Positions 56,478-64,000 of a stretch of DNA of 64,000 bases are shown in pieces. Within the stretch, counting starts at the first letter, position 1, and the number at the start of each line of letters is the position of its first letter. Below the pieces are notes generated by a model. It worked only from the letters and a program-made list of their open reading frames with translations, had not been told where the DNA came from and ran no database searches. The translations under genes and the position numbers were made by a program. The stretch comes from a bacterium SCSIO 12844 (GTDB taxonomy: Bacteria; Pseudomonadota; Gammaproteobacteria; Francisellales; Francisellaceae): contig CP073743.1 in assembly GCA_024397935.1 (NCBI GenBank), positions 2,232,001 to 2,296,000 on the forward strand. Reading direction: 5' to 3'.

Positions 56478-58849
56478 TGAGAAAAAGAAAAACATTTAGA
56501 GGCCTAAGCAAGGCCCAAGAGTCTAAACCTGATTTTAGTGTCCGCGATACCAGACCATTACTTGAGCGTTTTAGTGATTTTATACTTCACCGCATGTGGG
56601 GATCGGTTGCTATTATTGCATTAGCACTTTTGATGTTAATACCGATGGTATCAATGTTTGCCGATGTTATTTTCATTATAATTATACTTTTATTTTGGTA
56701 TGCTTATTGGGATATGCCAAGTCTACCTTTTAAGTTACCACTAGGCACTCGCTTTAAAGATAAAAATAACCCTGTCCCCGGTAGTAGCGATCCAGGTGAA
56801 GCCAGTGGTTTATATTTCTTTGGTAACGAATTTAATACTGATCACCAGATTTGGTTTAATAATTCAGATATGCGTACACACTGCTTAATCTTTGGGTCAA
56901 CCGGTTCAGGTAAAACAGAAGCGCTTATTTCAATATCTTATAATGCACTATCACAAGGTAGTGGCTTTATTTATGTTGATGGTAAAGGTGATAACTCACT
57001 TTATGCTAAAGTATTTTCAATGACTAGAAGTCTAGGACGCGAAGATGACTTATTAGTTGTTAACTATATGACAGGAGCCGCCGATATTATCGGGCCACAG
57101 AAAAAAGCAATTTCAAATACTCTAAACCCCTTTGCTATTGGATCATCTAGTATGTTAGCGCAACTTGTTACAAGTATGATGGGCAGCTCTGGCCAAGGTG
57201 GTAGCAGTGATGGTGATATGTGGAAAGGCCGTGCTATTTCCTTTGTTGAAGCTTTAATGCGTGTCTTAGTATATCTTCGTGATGAAAATTTATTATTACT
57301 CGATGCAAGTCTTATTAGAAAATATTTTGTTTTAGATGTTGTTGAAAATTTAATAGATGGTAATGCAATTGATCAATATGACAATACGGTTAAAATACCG
57401 CCATTACCACACTCCGTTACTGATCCAATGAATAACTATCTTGCAACACTTCCTGGTTATCAACGTAAAAATAAAGGTAAACAATCAGATAAGACATTTG
57501 AACAACATGGTTATATTACCATGCAGCTAACCCGTATTTTTGGTTCACTTGCCGATGTATACTCCCATATTATGCGCACAAACTTAGCTGAAGTTGATTT
57601 TAATGACGTTGTATTAAATCGACGTATTCTAGTTGTGCTATTACCAGCACTAGAAAAATCACCAGATGAATTAGCTAACTTAGGTCGCTTGATTATTGCA
57701 TCATTAAAAGCGATGCTTGCAACAGGTCTTGGTAGCCATATTCAAGGCGACTACCGTGATGTTATTGAATCAAAACCAACAAACTCAGATACGCCTTATT
57801 TATGTGTACTCGATGAGTATGGTTATTATGCAGTTGAGGGTTTTGCAGTTGTACCTGCACAGGCGCGTTCACTGGGTTTCTCCGTGATTTTTGCTGGACA
57901 AGATTTACCAGCCTTCCAAAAAGCTTCAAAAGAAGAAGCAGCATCCATTGGTGCAAACACTAACATTAAAATTTGTATGAAGCTAGAAGATCCAACTGAA
58001 ACGTGGGAGTTCTTCCAAAAAGGTGCAGGAGAGGCATTTGTCTCTGTTGCTAAAAGCTTTAACATGGGTAATGAAGGCAATGCAATGGGCTATCGAGATA
58101 CCAAAGAAGCTACCATTGAAAAACGTGCTCGTATTGACTTAATGGATTTGAAAGATCAACGTGAAGGTGAAATGCATGTATTTTTCAAATCTCAAATTAT
58201 ACGTGGTCGTTTCTTCTATGCAAACCCGCCAAAAACAAGAGAGCTACGCCTAAATCAGTTTTTAAAAATTGAACCACCTTCAGATGAAGCAGCTCGTTCA
58301 TTAGTTACTTTATATAATAAAGGCATTCATCCAAATGATAGTATCTCTTATGAAACGATACAATTATCAGATAACTTACAGTCAATCGTTAATGCTGCCA
58401 AAGAGCTAGGAAAAAATTCTGAAAACTTTGCACAAAAATGTATTCAACTACTTCAAAGTAATGCTAGTGAAAGTGATAATACACAACCACAAACATCTAC
58501 TATTGCAAAGAATAAAGCACAAACAATCATGGATGAGAATGCTCTTGATTTAAGTAAAACACTTATGTTTATGCAAATTCCATTATCTGAGCGATTAGAT
58601 AGTAGTTATCATGATATTGATGTATCTAATTTTGATGATGTTCTAGTCAGTGAAACAGTTGCTAAACACATTGCTTATAAATTTGCTGTTTGTGCTGGTG
58701 AAAGTATTAGCCAATCTCAAGCAATTTTCCAAAAAGTTGCCGAGCATATTATTGATAAAACAACTGTTAAATATTTATTAAGAGACCCTGATCATAAATT
58801 AAGTGATGTTATTCAGGCTACAAAAAATGCATTTAAGGGAGAAGGTTAA
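56474..58849 (+). CDS. dotL: Dot/Icm coupling ATPase DotL/IcmO
   Basis: The type IV coupling protein that receives effectors, 791 residues (Legionella 783). N-terminal helices (about 43-80) anchor it. Walker A is FGSTGSGKTEALIS (about 140-153), and the Walker B-like YLCVLDEYGYYAVEG is near 445. The C-terminal extension from about 640 is the region that binds IcmS-IcmW, LvgA and DotN in Legionella. The start overlaps icmT and the stop overlaps icmS, implying coupled translation. ATG 56474 or the next codon ATG 56477 may be used. Confidence 0.96.
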   Translation: MMRKRKTFRGLSKAQESKPDFSVRDTRPLLERFSDFILHRMWGSVAIIALALLMLIPMVSMFADVIFIIIILLFWYAYWDMPSLPFKLPLGTRFKDKNNPVPGSSDPGEASGLYFFGNEFNTDHQIWFNNSDMRTHCLIFGSTGSGKTEALISISYNALSQGSGFIYVDGKGDNSLYAKVFSMTRSLGREDDLLVVNYMTGAADIIGPQKKAISNTLNPFAIGSSSMLAQLVTSMMGSSGQGGSSDGDMWKGRAISFVEALMRVLVYLRDENLLLLDASLIRKYFVLDVVENLIDGNAIDQYDNTVKIPPLPHSVTDPMNNYLATLPGYQRKNKGKQSDKTFEQHGYITMQLTRIFGSLADVYSHIMRTNLAEVDFNDVVLNRRILVVLLPALEKSPDELANLGRLIIASLKAMLATGLGSHIQGDYRDVIESKPTNSDTPYLCVLDEYGYYAVEGFAVVPAQARSLGFSVIFAGQDLPAFQKASKEEAASIGANTNIKICMKLEDPTETWEFFQKGAGEAFVSVAKSFNMGNEGNAMGYRDTKEATIEKRARIDLMDLKDQREGEMHVFFKSQIIRGRFFYANPPKTRELRLNQFLKIEPPSDEAARSLVTLYNKGIHPNDSISYETIQLSDNLQSIVNAAKELGKNSENFAQKCIQLLQSNASESDNTQPQTSTIAKNKAQTIMDENALDLSKTLMFMQIPLSERLDSSYHDIDVSNFDDVLVSETVAKHIAYKFAVCAGESISQSQAIFQKVAEHIIDKTTVKYLLRDPDHKLSDVIQATKNAFKGEG

Positions 58850-59181
58850 TGAAATTTATCAGTGATGTCTTATCTACCTTAGCAAAATCTAGGGAATTAA
58901 CCTTTACTAGAGGTGGAGAAACAGTTGAGCCTGAAATTGTTTTTGCTGATAATGGTATTTTGCCTTATATGACAGATGAAGCGAATAAACTCTGTGATTT
59001 TATTTTTGGCTGGCGTGCACAAGCTCAAGAATTTCCTGATTCATCTGGATTTCACGGGCGAAAAGTACAATTAAATGATGATTTAGATAGGTTATATATT
59101 TTATGTATGTTTTTATACGATCAGCTACTAAACTGGCAAGATCAAGCACCCGATAAAGTAATTAACCTAGATAATTTTTAG
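58849..59181 (+). CDS. icmS: Dot/Icm chaperone IcmS
   Basis: A 110-residue acidic cytosolic protein. The segment EIVFADNGILPYMTDEANKLCDFIFGW (about 28-54, quoted here only as EIVFADNGILPYMT and ANKLCDFIFGW) corresponds to the conserved S/A-G-L-L-P and R-A-x-x-L-C region of IcmS (114 residues in Legionella). IcmS with IcmW forms an adaptor that binds effectors and the DotL tail. It is encoded directly after dotL, with its start codon overlapping the dotL stop, and before dotM. No icmW gene was found in the window. Confidence 0.8.
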   Translation: MKFISDVLSTLAKSRELTFTRGGETVEPEIVFADNGILPYMTDEANKLCDFIFGWRAQAQEFPDSSGFHGRKVQLNDDLDRLYILCMFLYDQLLNWQDQAPDKVINLDNF

Positions 59182-59200
59182 ATAAAAGAGGTAAGCGATA

Positions 59201-60283
59201 ATGTCACAAGGACAACAAAGTAATGATTCAGGCTTAGCCCCATTATATATTGTTTTTATCCTATTTATATTACTAGCTGTATTATATCATTCATTTCATG
59301 AATCGATTGTACGTATCTTTTTTATCATCAAATCATTTGAGTTAAAGCTTGTATCCTTTTTTAACCCTAATTTTGAGTTATTACTTAACTGGTCTGATAA
59401 GACATTACAAAGTACAGTTAGTGCTGAACAATTATATTATTTAGCACTAAACGTTGGCTTAGCCTTACGTTGGCCATTTGCTATTATTTCTATTTTGCTT
59501 GCTATTTTATTATACTTTCGTCATCCTCAAGCTAAATTCAAAGACGCTTATTCTACAACCGACCTTGCAAATAAAATGGCTAATTTTTTCCCAGCAGTCT
59601 TACCTGTTTTAGGTAAAAATTTGCATAACGTGCCTCTATTGGAAGGTGAATGGTCTATGGCATTGACACCTGTTGAGTTTTCCCAAAAATACCATCTTAT
59701 TCACTCTGAAAATGGCAAAAACACCATTATTCAAAGTAAAGCATATTTAGTGCTTGTTAAACAATTAGGTGAACGCTTTATTGGTAGCTTTGAATTACCA
59801 ATGCATCGACAAATGCTCTTTGCTGCTTTTGCTGCTTATATTAATAAGGATCGAAAAGCTGCTGATAGCTTTCTGAAAGAAGTAGCACAGTATCAATCAA
59901 ACCCAACACGCAAAAAAGAAATTCTTATCAATAAAAAAACACAAACGCTGTTAGAAAAATATGGTCAATCGCCAAGCATTAATAAAATTCTTGCAACACA
60001 TGCTTATACTTATACAGTCTTTACCGGTTTAATTCTAGGTGCTAGAGGAAGTGGGATTGTATCAACATCTTCATTCCTTTGGCTTAAGCCATTAGATCGA
60101 GAACTATGGTATGTTTTAAATAACGTTGGTCGCCGTGCAGTTTATGCTGAAGCTGGTGCAGTCCATGCACATTGGCTTGCTGAATCTCGCTTGAAAAAAG
60201 CCATTACTTATCCAATGGTTGCTAATGCCGTTACAGCATTACAAGGCGCACTTGATATGGTAATATTAGAGGATGATGAGTAA
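59201..60283 (+). CDS. dotM: Dot/Icm coupling-complex protein DotM/IcmP
   Basis: An inner-membrane partner of DotL, 360 residues (Legionella about 376). Membrane helices lie at about 15-32 and 86-104, with a cytoplasmic domain from about 110 (TPVEFSQKYHLI, FELPMHRQMLFAAFAAYINK, GSGIVSTSSFLWLKPLDREL). In Legionella the soluble domain carries basic patches that bind acidic Glu-rich effector signals. AAAGAGG precedes the ATG. It lies between icmS and dotN. Confidence 0.92.
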   Translation: MSQGQQSNDSGLAPLYIVFILFILLAVLYHSFHESIVRIFFIIKSFELKLVSFFNPNFELLLNWSDKTLQSTVSAEQLYYLALNVGLALRWPFAIISILLAILLYFRHPQAKFKDAYSTTDLANKMANFFPAVLPVLGKNLHNVPLLEGEWSMALTPVEFSQKYHLIHSENGKNTIIQSKAYLVLVKQLGERFIGSFELPMHRQMLFAAFAAYINKDRKAADSFLKEVAQYQSNPTRKKEILINKKTQTLLEKYGQSPSINKILATHAYTYTVFTGLILGARGSGIVSTSSFLWLKPLDRELWYVLNNVGRRAVYAEAGAVHAHWLAESRLKKAITYPMVANAVTALQGALDMVILEDDE

Positions 60284-60289
60284 TAAAAC

Positions 60290-60931
60290 ATGAGTAGTAG
60301 TAATTTATTAGACTTACAATTTGAAGCAACACCTGGCAACTATCAGCGCTTTTCAGCTCGTAAAAAAAGCACTTTATTTCAAAAAATAAGCACTGAAGTT
60401 ATTGAACGCTTTCATAATAGCTGTGCATACTGTGGTATCTCTCTAGCACCTGAAGAGTTTGAGATTGTTAATATTAACCATAATTACACTGATAATCATA
60501 AAAAGAACTTTGCACCTGCATGTCGCTTATGTACTCAATCATTACTTATGGATCAATATAGCACAAACTATGATGGTAATGATCGTATGATTTATTTTCC
60601 AACAATGACGCAACCACAATTGAATAATTTTTATCGTGCATTGTGGTATCATATCAAAAATAAAACCAAAGATGCTGCGTTTAAATCAAAAGAGTTATTT
60701 GCAGAATTAACTGATGCATCAAAAACATTAAATCAAGTTGTTGGTACCGAACTAAGCCACCCAGGTGTCTTTGTTCATTATCTCTACGGACGCAGTTCAG
60801 ATCGCCAATTACTTAAGAAAATTCGCTGGCTACCAGGCTTAGATCGTATTGAGCAGCTATTAGATGATATTCCTCCGCCTGAATCGAATAACCCACCTCA
60901 AGAACAACAACAGTCTAATAATAATGAATAA
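60290..60931 (+). CDS. dotN: Dot/Icm coupling-complex protein DotN/IcmJ
   Basis: A 213-residue soluble protein (Legionella 208). Paired cysteines in SCAYCGISL and APACRLCTQSL (about 43-84), with a histidine between, form a zinc-binding HNH-like module as in known DotN. DotN binds DotL within the coupling complex. The C-terminus is Pro/Gln/Asn-rich (PPPESNNPPQEQQQSNNNE). The start is six bases after dotM. It is the last gene in the cluster. Confidence 0.9.
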   Translation: MSSSNLLDLQFEATPGNYQRFSARKKSTLFQKISTEVIERFHNSCAYCGISLAPEEFEIVNINHNYTDNHKKNFAPACRLCTQSLLMDQYSTNYDGNDRMIYFPTMTQPQLNNFYRALWYHIKNKTKDAAFKSKELFAELTDASKTLNQVVGTELSHPGVFVHYLYGRSSDRQLLKKIRWLPGLDRIEQLLDDIPPPESNNPPQEQQQSNNNE

Positions 60932-61007
60932 ATAATCATTGATCATTTATCGCCAAACGAGTATAACTTAAAATTATCTTTGATAACTACAATTAATTAC
61001 TTATTCA

Positions 61008-61985
61008 GTGGCTAAGAAAAAATTAACAAAACAACAAAAGCGTCGTATTGATCAAAATATACAACGACAGCTTCTGGATGATAACTTACCTCAACATAAA
61101 GGCAGAGTTATCTCTAATTTCAATGAAACAGTTGATGTTGAAACTTACACTGGTGAAATAATACGTTGCTTTCAAAAACGCAACCTTGGCAGCATAGTCA
61201 CTGGTGATTATGTTCTCTACACCTATGATAATTCAAAATCACCTGACGGGCTTATTCATGCAGTATGTAAACGTCAAAATTTATTAGAACGTCCCCAAAC
61301 TTATGGCAAAAATAAAGCCATTGCTGCAAATATTGATCAAATTTTTATCGTAATCGCTACTAAACCAGAACCTATAGGCCATTATATTGATCGTTATTTA
61401 GTTGCAACTCACACTCAAAACCTTTTGCCAATTATTATCCTCAATAAGATAGATCTAGGTATTGATGATTCCATCAAGCAATTGATTAAACGTTATGAGT
61501 CACTTAACTACCAAGTTCTTTTAACTTCAGCGACCAATCAAAATGAATTAACACCTTTAGAGAGTGTATTAAAAGATAAAACTTCAATTTTTGTTGGTCA
61601 ATCTGGTGTTGGTAAATCTGCTTTATTAAATACACTTTATGGTAAAGAAATAACAAAAACAGGCAATATATCAGAAATTAACAAGCGTGGAAAACATACA
61701 ACAACTTCTGCAAAGCTATATCACCCACCTAAAGGAGGCAGTCTAATTGACTCTCCTGGTATTCGTGAATTTGGTATTTGGCATTTATCTGAGGCTGATA
61801 TTTTAAACGGCTTTATTGAGTTTCGCCCCTTCATTGGCTTATGTAAATTTAGAAATTGCAATCATCAATTATCGACACCAGGATGTGCAATTGCCCAAGC
61901 TGTAAACGATGGAAAAATCAATCAGCAACGATTAATTAATTATCATCGTTTGATTGCTGAAATTAATGAAAATCAAAGAGCTTAA
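61008..61985 (+). CDS. rsgA: Ribosome small-subunit GTPase RsgA
   Basis: A circularly permuted GTPase that assists late 30S maturation. Motif order is G4 NKIDLG (near 146), then G1 VGQSGVGKSALLN (near 197), then G3 DSPGIREF (near 247). An N-terminal OB-fold (about 30-95) and a C-terminal zinc module CKFRNCNHQLSTPGCA are present. The start is GTG 61008. The 325 residues are near the usual 340-350. It follows dotN by 76 bases and probably has its own promoter. Confidence 0.96.
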   Translation: MAKKKLTKQQKRRIDQNIQRQLLDDNLPQHKGRVISNFNETVDVETYTGEIIRCFQKRNLGSIVTGDYVLYTYDNSKSPDGLIHAVCKRQNLLERPQTYGKNKAIAANIDQIFIVIATKPEPIGHYIDRYLVATHTQNLLPIIILNKIDLGIDDSIKQLIKRYESLNYQVLLTSATNQNELTPLESVLKDKTSIFVGQSGVGKSALLNTLYGKEITKTGNISEINKRGKHTTTSAKLYHPPKGGSLIDSPGIREFGIWHLSEADILNGFIEFRPFIGLCKFRNCNHQLSTPGCAIAQAVNDGKINQQRLINYHRLIAEINENQRA

Positions 61986-62053
61986 AAAGTATCAGGGTCT
62001 AATCATTTCATTGATTTATTCTTAAATACAGCAACAATTTTAATCCACATCTT

Positions 62054-62073
62054 AAACGCGATAAATCGCGTTT
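62054..62073. terminator. Palindromic stem-loop between convergent rsgA and recO
   Basis: AAACGCGAT and ATCGCGTTT form a perfect 9-pair stem around AA. The position between two convergent genes fits a bidirectional terminator, though T-runs are weak. Similar CGCGAT...ATCGCG palindromes occur as dispersed repeats in some bacteria, so it may also be a repeat copy. Confidence 0.55.
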
Positions 62074-62094
62074 CTACAAAATATTATATAACCT

Positions 62095-62844
62095 TTATGT
62101 TTGTAATTGCTCCATATACTCTAATAACAAACGCCTACTTTCCAGTTGACGCCCTTGCAATAAATGGTTTATATATAACTTGTGAATTAATTTAATTGAC
62201 TGAAGTATATTTTTAATATTTTCTAAATCTTTAACTTTATTAAACTTAGAACAATACGTTAAGGTATCTCCTGCAAATATCAACTGTTGGATATTCTCAC
62301 TTAAGGCATCTACTTTCTGTGGTAATGACATCGGTGTTAATTGATAAAAACCACCACCATCAATAGGATGGCCATGCTGATCTACTTCAAACTCAACACC
62401 ATAACCTAATGCATTTAATAAAGATGATTCAAAAATTCTTAAACTTAATTCATGCTGATCGTTTTTAATCATATCCGATAGTGTTATTTGATAAGCCTTA
62501 AATAACCCCTCCTCCACAACTGAATTAGGGTATAAATAATAGATTAATTCATTCATATAATAACAACACATCTGCTTTATATAAGTTAGTTTCTGGTAGC
62601 GATTAAGCTGATAAATCTCAGATTTATAAATCGTATATAAGCCATCAGTAGATCTTGGTTCCTTCATTTGTAATGCCAATAAGAAATTCGATTCAAATAA
62701 ACTAAACTGCTTTTGATTCTTACGGTAATAACCTTTAACTATGGCATTAATTTTTCCATGATTTTCAGTAAATAATGTTATTAATAAAGAAGATTCTCGA
62801 TATTTTTTTTTATAAAGCACATAACCAATATCACTAACTAACAT
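62095..62844 (-). CDS. recO: DNA repair protein RecO
   Basis: A recombination mediator that loads RecA at gaps together with RecR, 249 residues (E. coli 242). An N-terminal OB-fold (about 1-80: GYVLYKKKYRESSLLITLFT, HGKINAIVKGYYRKN) is followed by a helical domain (YMNELIYYLYPN, LRIFESSLLNALGYG). Its start overlaps the IscU-like gene by seven bases, so it is translated from an iscS-iscU-like-recO transcript rather than the common rnc-era-recO one. Confidence 0.92.
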   Translation of the reverse strand: MLVSDIGYVLYKKKYRESSLLITLFTENHGKINAIVKGYYRKNQKQFSLFESNFLLALQMKEPRSTDGLYTIYKSEIYQLNRYQKLTYIKQMCCYYMNELIYYLYPNSVVEEGLFKAYQITLSDMIKNDQHELSLRIFESSLLNALGYGVEFEVDQHGHPIDGGGFYQLTPMSLPQKVDALSENIQQLIFAGDTLTYCSKFNKVKDLENIKNILQSIKLIHKLYINHLLQGRQLESRRLLLEYMEQLQT

Positions 62845-63206
62845 GATTTCTCTATTTTCTCAATTAATGACAATAAAGTTAATGCGCAATGGCGTTTAGT
62901 CTGGGGTAAGTCAAATACTTGATTAATCGTACTAATATTAATTTTAGATAATTGATTAATATGCTTTTTATGTACTGCCTCAACAAACCAGGAAACCAAA
63001 GCAATCATATAACCACAGCCTAATACTTGATAACGACAATCAATAATTTGTTGCTTTTTATTTAATTTAAACTGAAAAATAACATACTCACCTGCTGAAT
63101 AACTGCCAGAACTTAGTGTAATTACATCAGTTTCATCATCTGGCCACAAAACCATAGCTTCAGGGACTTTTTTATAGTACTTGATGACTTCTTTTGAATA
63201 CAACAC
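62838..63206 (-). CDS. IscU/NifU-type scaffold-like protein lacking one ligand cysteine
   Basis: A 122-residue protein similar to the Fe-S scaffold IscU (128 in E. coli). GTG 63206-63204 follows a perfect GGAGGAG box; a longer in-frame start lies inside iscS. Alignment by eye gives LYSKEVIKYYKKVPE, then SYSAGEYVIFQFKLNKKQQI, then YQVLGCGYMIALVSWFVEAV, then DLPQTKRHCALTLLSLI. Of the three scaffold cysteines, the second (LGCG) and third (RHC) remain. The first, in A-C-G-D of IscU, is replaced by S-A-G-E, and the partner Asp by Glu. It may be a specialised or degenerate scaffold. It lies directly after iscS and overlaps recO. Confidence 0.75.
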   Translation of the reverse strand: MLYSKEVIKYYKKVPEAMVLWPDDETDVITLSSGSYSAGEYVIFQFKLNKKQQIIDCRYQVLGCGYMIALVSWFVEAVHKKHINQLSKINISTINQVFDLPQTKRHCALTLLSLIEKIEKSC

Positions 63207-63207
63207 C

Positions 63208-64000
63208 CTACTTCTCCTCCCAAAGTGGAGATAAATGGCGTAATTTCTGTACTTCTTTAACAATTAAGTTACTAGCAAAATCAACTTCTTTTTCAGTTGT
63301 ATAACGCCCAATTGAAAAGCGAATACTACTGTGTGCATCTTGTGCTGATAAACCTAATGCCTGTAGTACATATGAAGGTTCAACCGTTGCTGAATTACAA
63401 GCTGATCCTGCTGAAACCGCTAATTGATTTAATGCCATCATTAATGCTTCACCATCGACAGCTTTAAAGCACAAGTTCATAATACCATTAACCGTATTAC
63501 CACCGTTTATTAATACTTTATCAAGTGATAGCACTTTATCTAAAAATCGCTTACGTAATTGTTTGATTCTTCTTGCATCTTCTTTTAAGTTTTCTTTGAT
63601 CAAACGTGCCGCTTCTGCCATACCAACAATTTGATGCGTTGGTAACGTGCCTGATCTAAATCCACGCTCATGGCCTCCACCATGAATCAATGGCTCAAGC
63701 AAAACTTTAGGCTTTCTTCTGATATATAAGATACCTATACCCTTTGGACCATATAGTTTATGTGATGATAAAGATAAAAGATCAATATTTTGTTTATGAA
63801 CATCAATTGGTAAGCGAGCGCCTGCTTGAGCAGCATCAACATGAAAAAGAATTTTTTTACTTCTTAAATAAATACCAATTGCTTCAACTGGATTAATACT
63901 ACCTAATTCATTATTAACATACATTAATGAAACTAATGCTGTACGCTCAGTAATTGCATCAACAACCTGCTCTAGTTTAATACAACCATTATGATCAGGC
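63208..64000 (-). CDS. iscS: Cysteine desulfurase IscS (5' end outside window)
   Basis: PLP enzyme that takes sulfur from cysteine for Fe-S clusters and tRNA thiolation. The frame is open to the window edge. About 264 C-terminal residues are seen, the N-terminal part is missing, and an internal Met at 63924 is not the true start. LVSLMYVNNELGSINP, FHVDAAQAGARLPID and the PLP-lysine segment SLSSHKLYGPKGIGILYIRR are present. So are HGGGHERGFRSGTLPTHQIV and the catalytic-cysteine loop VSAGSACNSAT. The end HLSPLWEEK resembles E. coli IscS but lacks its last roughly 15 residues, which contact IscU in E. coli. An IscU-like gene and recO follow. Confidence 0.95.
   Translation of the reverse strand, partial: PDHNGCIKLEQVVDAITERTALVSLMYVNNELGSINPVEAIGIYLRSKKILFHVDAAQAGARLPIDVHKQNIDLLSLSSHKLYGPKGIGILYIRRKPKVLLEPLIHGGGHERGFRSGTLPTHQIVGMAEAARLIKENLKEDARRIKQLRKRFLDKVLSLDKVLINGGNTVNGIMNLCFKAVDGEALMMALNQLAVSAGSACNSATVEPSYVLQALGLSAQDAHSSIRFSIGRYTTEKEVDFASNLIVKEVQKLRHLSPLWEEK

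Noticed and set aside
57762-58080. Minus-strand open frames inside dotL
   Set aside because: Antisense shadows of a conserved ATPase region.
1-64000. tRNA or rRNA genes
   Set aside because: None were recognised by eye; a tRNAscan-SE run would be needed to exclude a tRNA in the longer gaps.

Overview
The window is AT-rich DNA from a gammaproteobacterium that carries a Dot/Icm (type IVB) secretion system. NrdA, NrdB, MetG, IscS and LysP read as clear relatives of the E. coli proteins. The Dot/Icm genes, a BarA/LetS-type hybrid kinase, scattered large unrecognised proteins and many uptake/export systems fit a Legionella/Coxiella/Piscirickettsia-like, host-associated organism. I cannot name the genus from the sequence.

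Layout. 1-6984: partial dinG helicase, a TauE/SafE permease with a divergent LysR regulator, two small unknown genes separated by a MITE-like repeat, metG and a YHS lipoprotein. 7038-11029: a three-gene operon (MMPL exporter, ferritin-like diiron protein, KAS III-like synthase) that looks like a small lipid-making and export unit. 10992-13376: a large unknown protein. 13514-17211: nrdA-nrdB-yfaE, class Ia ribonucleotide reductase, behind a well-preserved cobalamin riboswitch. 17916-24362: rnd, an endonuclease/exonuclease/phosphatase-like protein with reordered motifs, nhaA, an EmrA-like adaptor and era. 24421-33238: aminotransferase, TPR protein, barA, mutL and a LysP-like permease. 33428-39565: pilMNOPQ-aroK-aroB. 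39695-41692: MFS exporter with a divergent TetR regulator and two operator-like palindromes.

41729-60931 is the secretion region. On the minus strand lie a protein with about five tandem repeats, icmV, dotA and a small unknown gene. A DUF4258-type toxin-antitoxin pair between two direct repeats, an RhlE helicase and an atypical response regulator follow. On the plus strand is a run of ten Dot/Icm genes: dotE/icmC, dotP/icmD, dotD, dotC, dotB, icmT, dotL/icmO, icmS, dotM/icmP and dotN/icmJ. DotL, IcmS, DotM and DotN are parts of the coupling complex that receives effectors. DotC and DotD belong to the outer-membrane core, DotB is the cytoplasmic ATPase, and DotA and IcmV belong to the inner membrane. 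Other core genes (dotF, G, H, I, O, icmQ, icmW, icmX, dotU, icmF) are not here and must lie elsewhere if the machine works. 61008-64000 holds rsgA, recO, an IscU-like gene lacking one ligand cysteine, and partial iscS.

Most notable: the B12 riboswitch on a B12-independent reductase; DotA and DotC reading frames that begin without leader peptides; the tandem-repeat protein beside icmV; a receiver domain without its phosphoacceptor; the apparent circular permutation of the EEP nuclease fold; and the exporter/diiron/KAS III operon. I saw no tRNA, rRNA, CRISPR array, prophage or insertion sequence.
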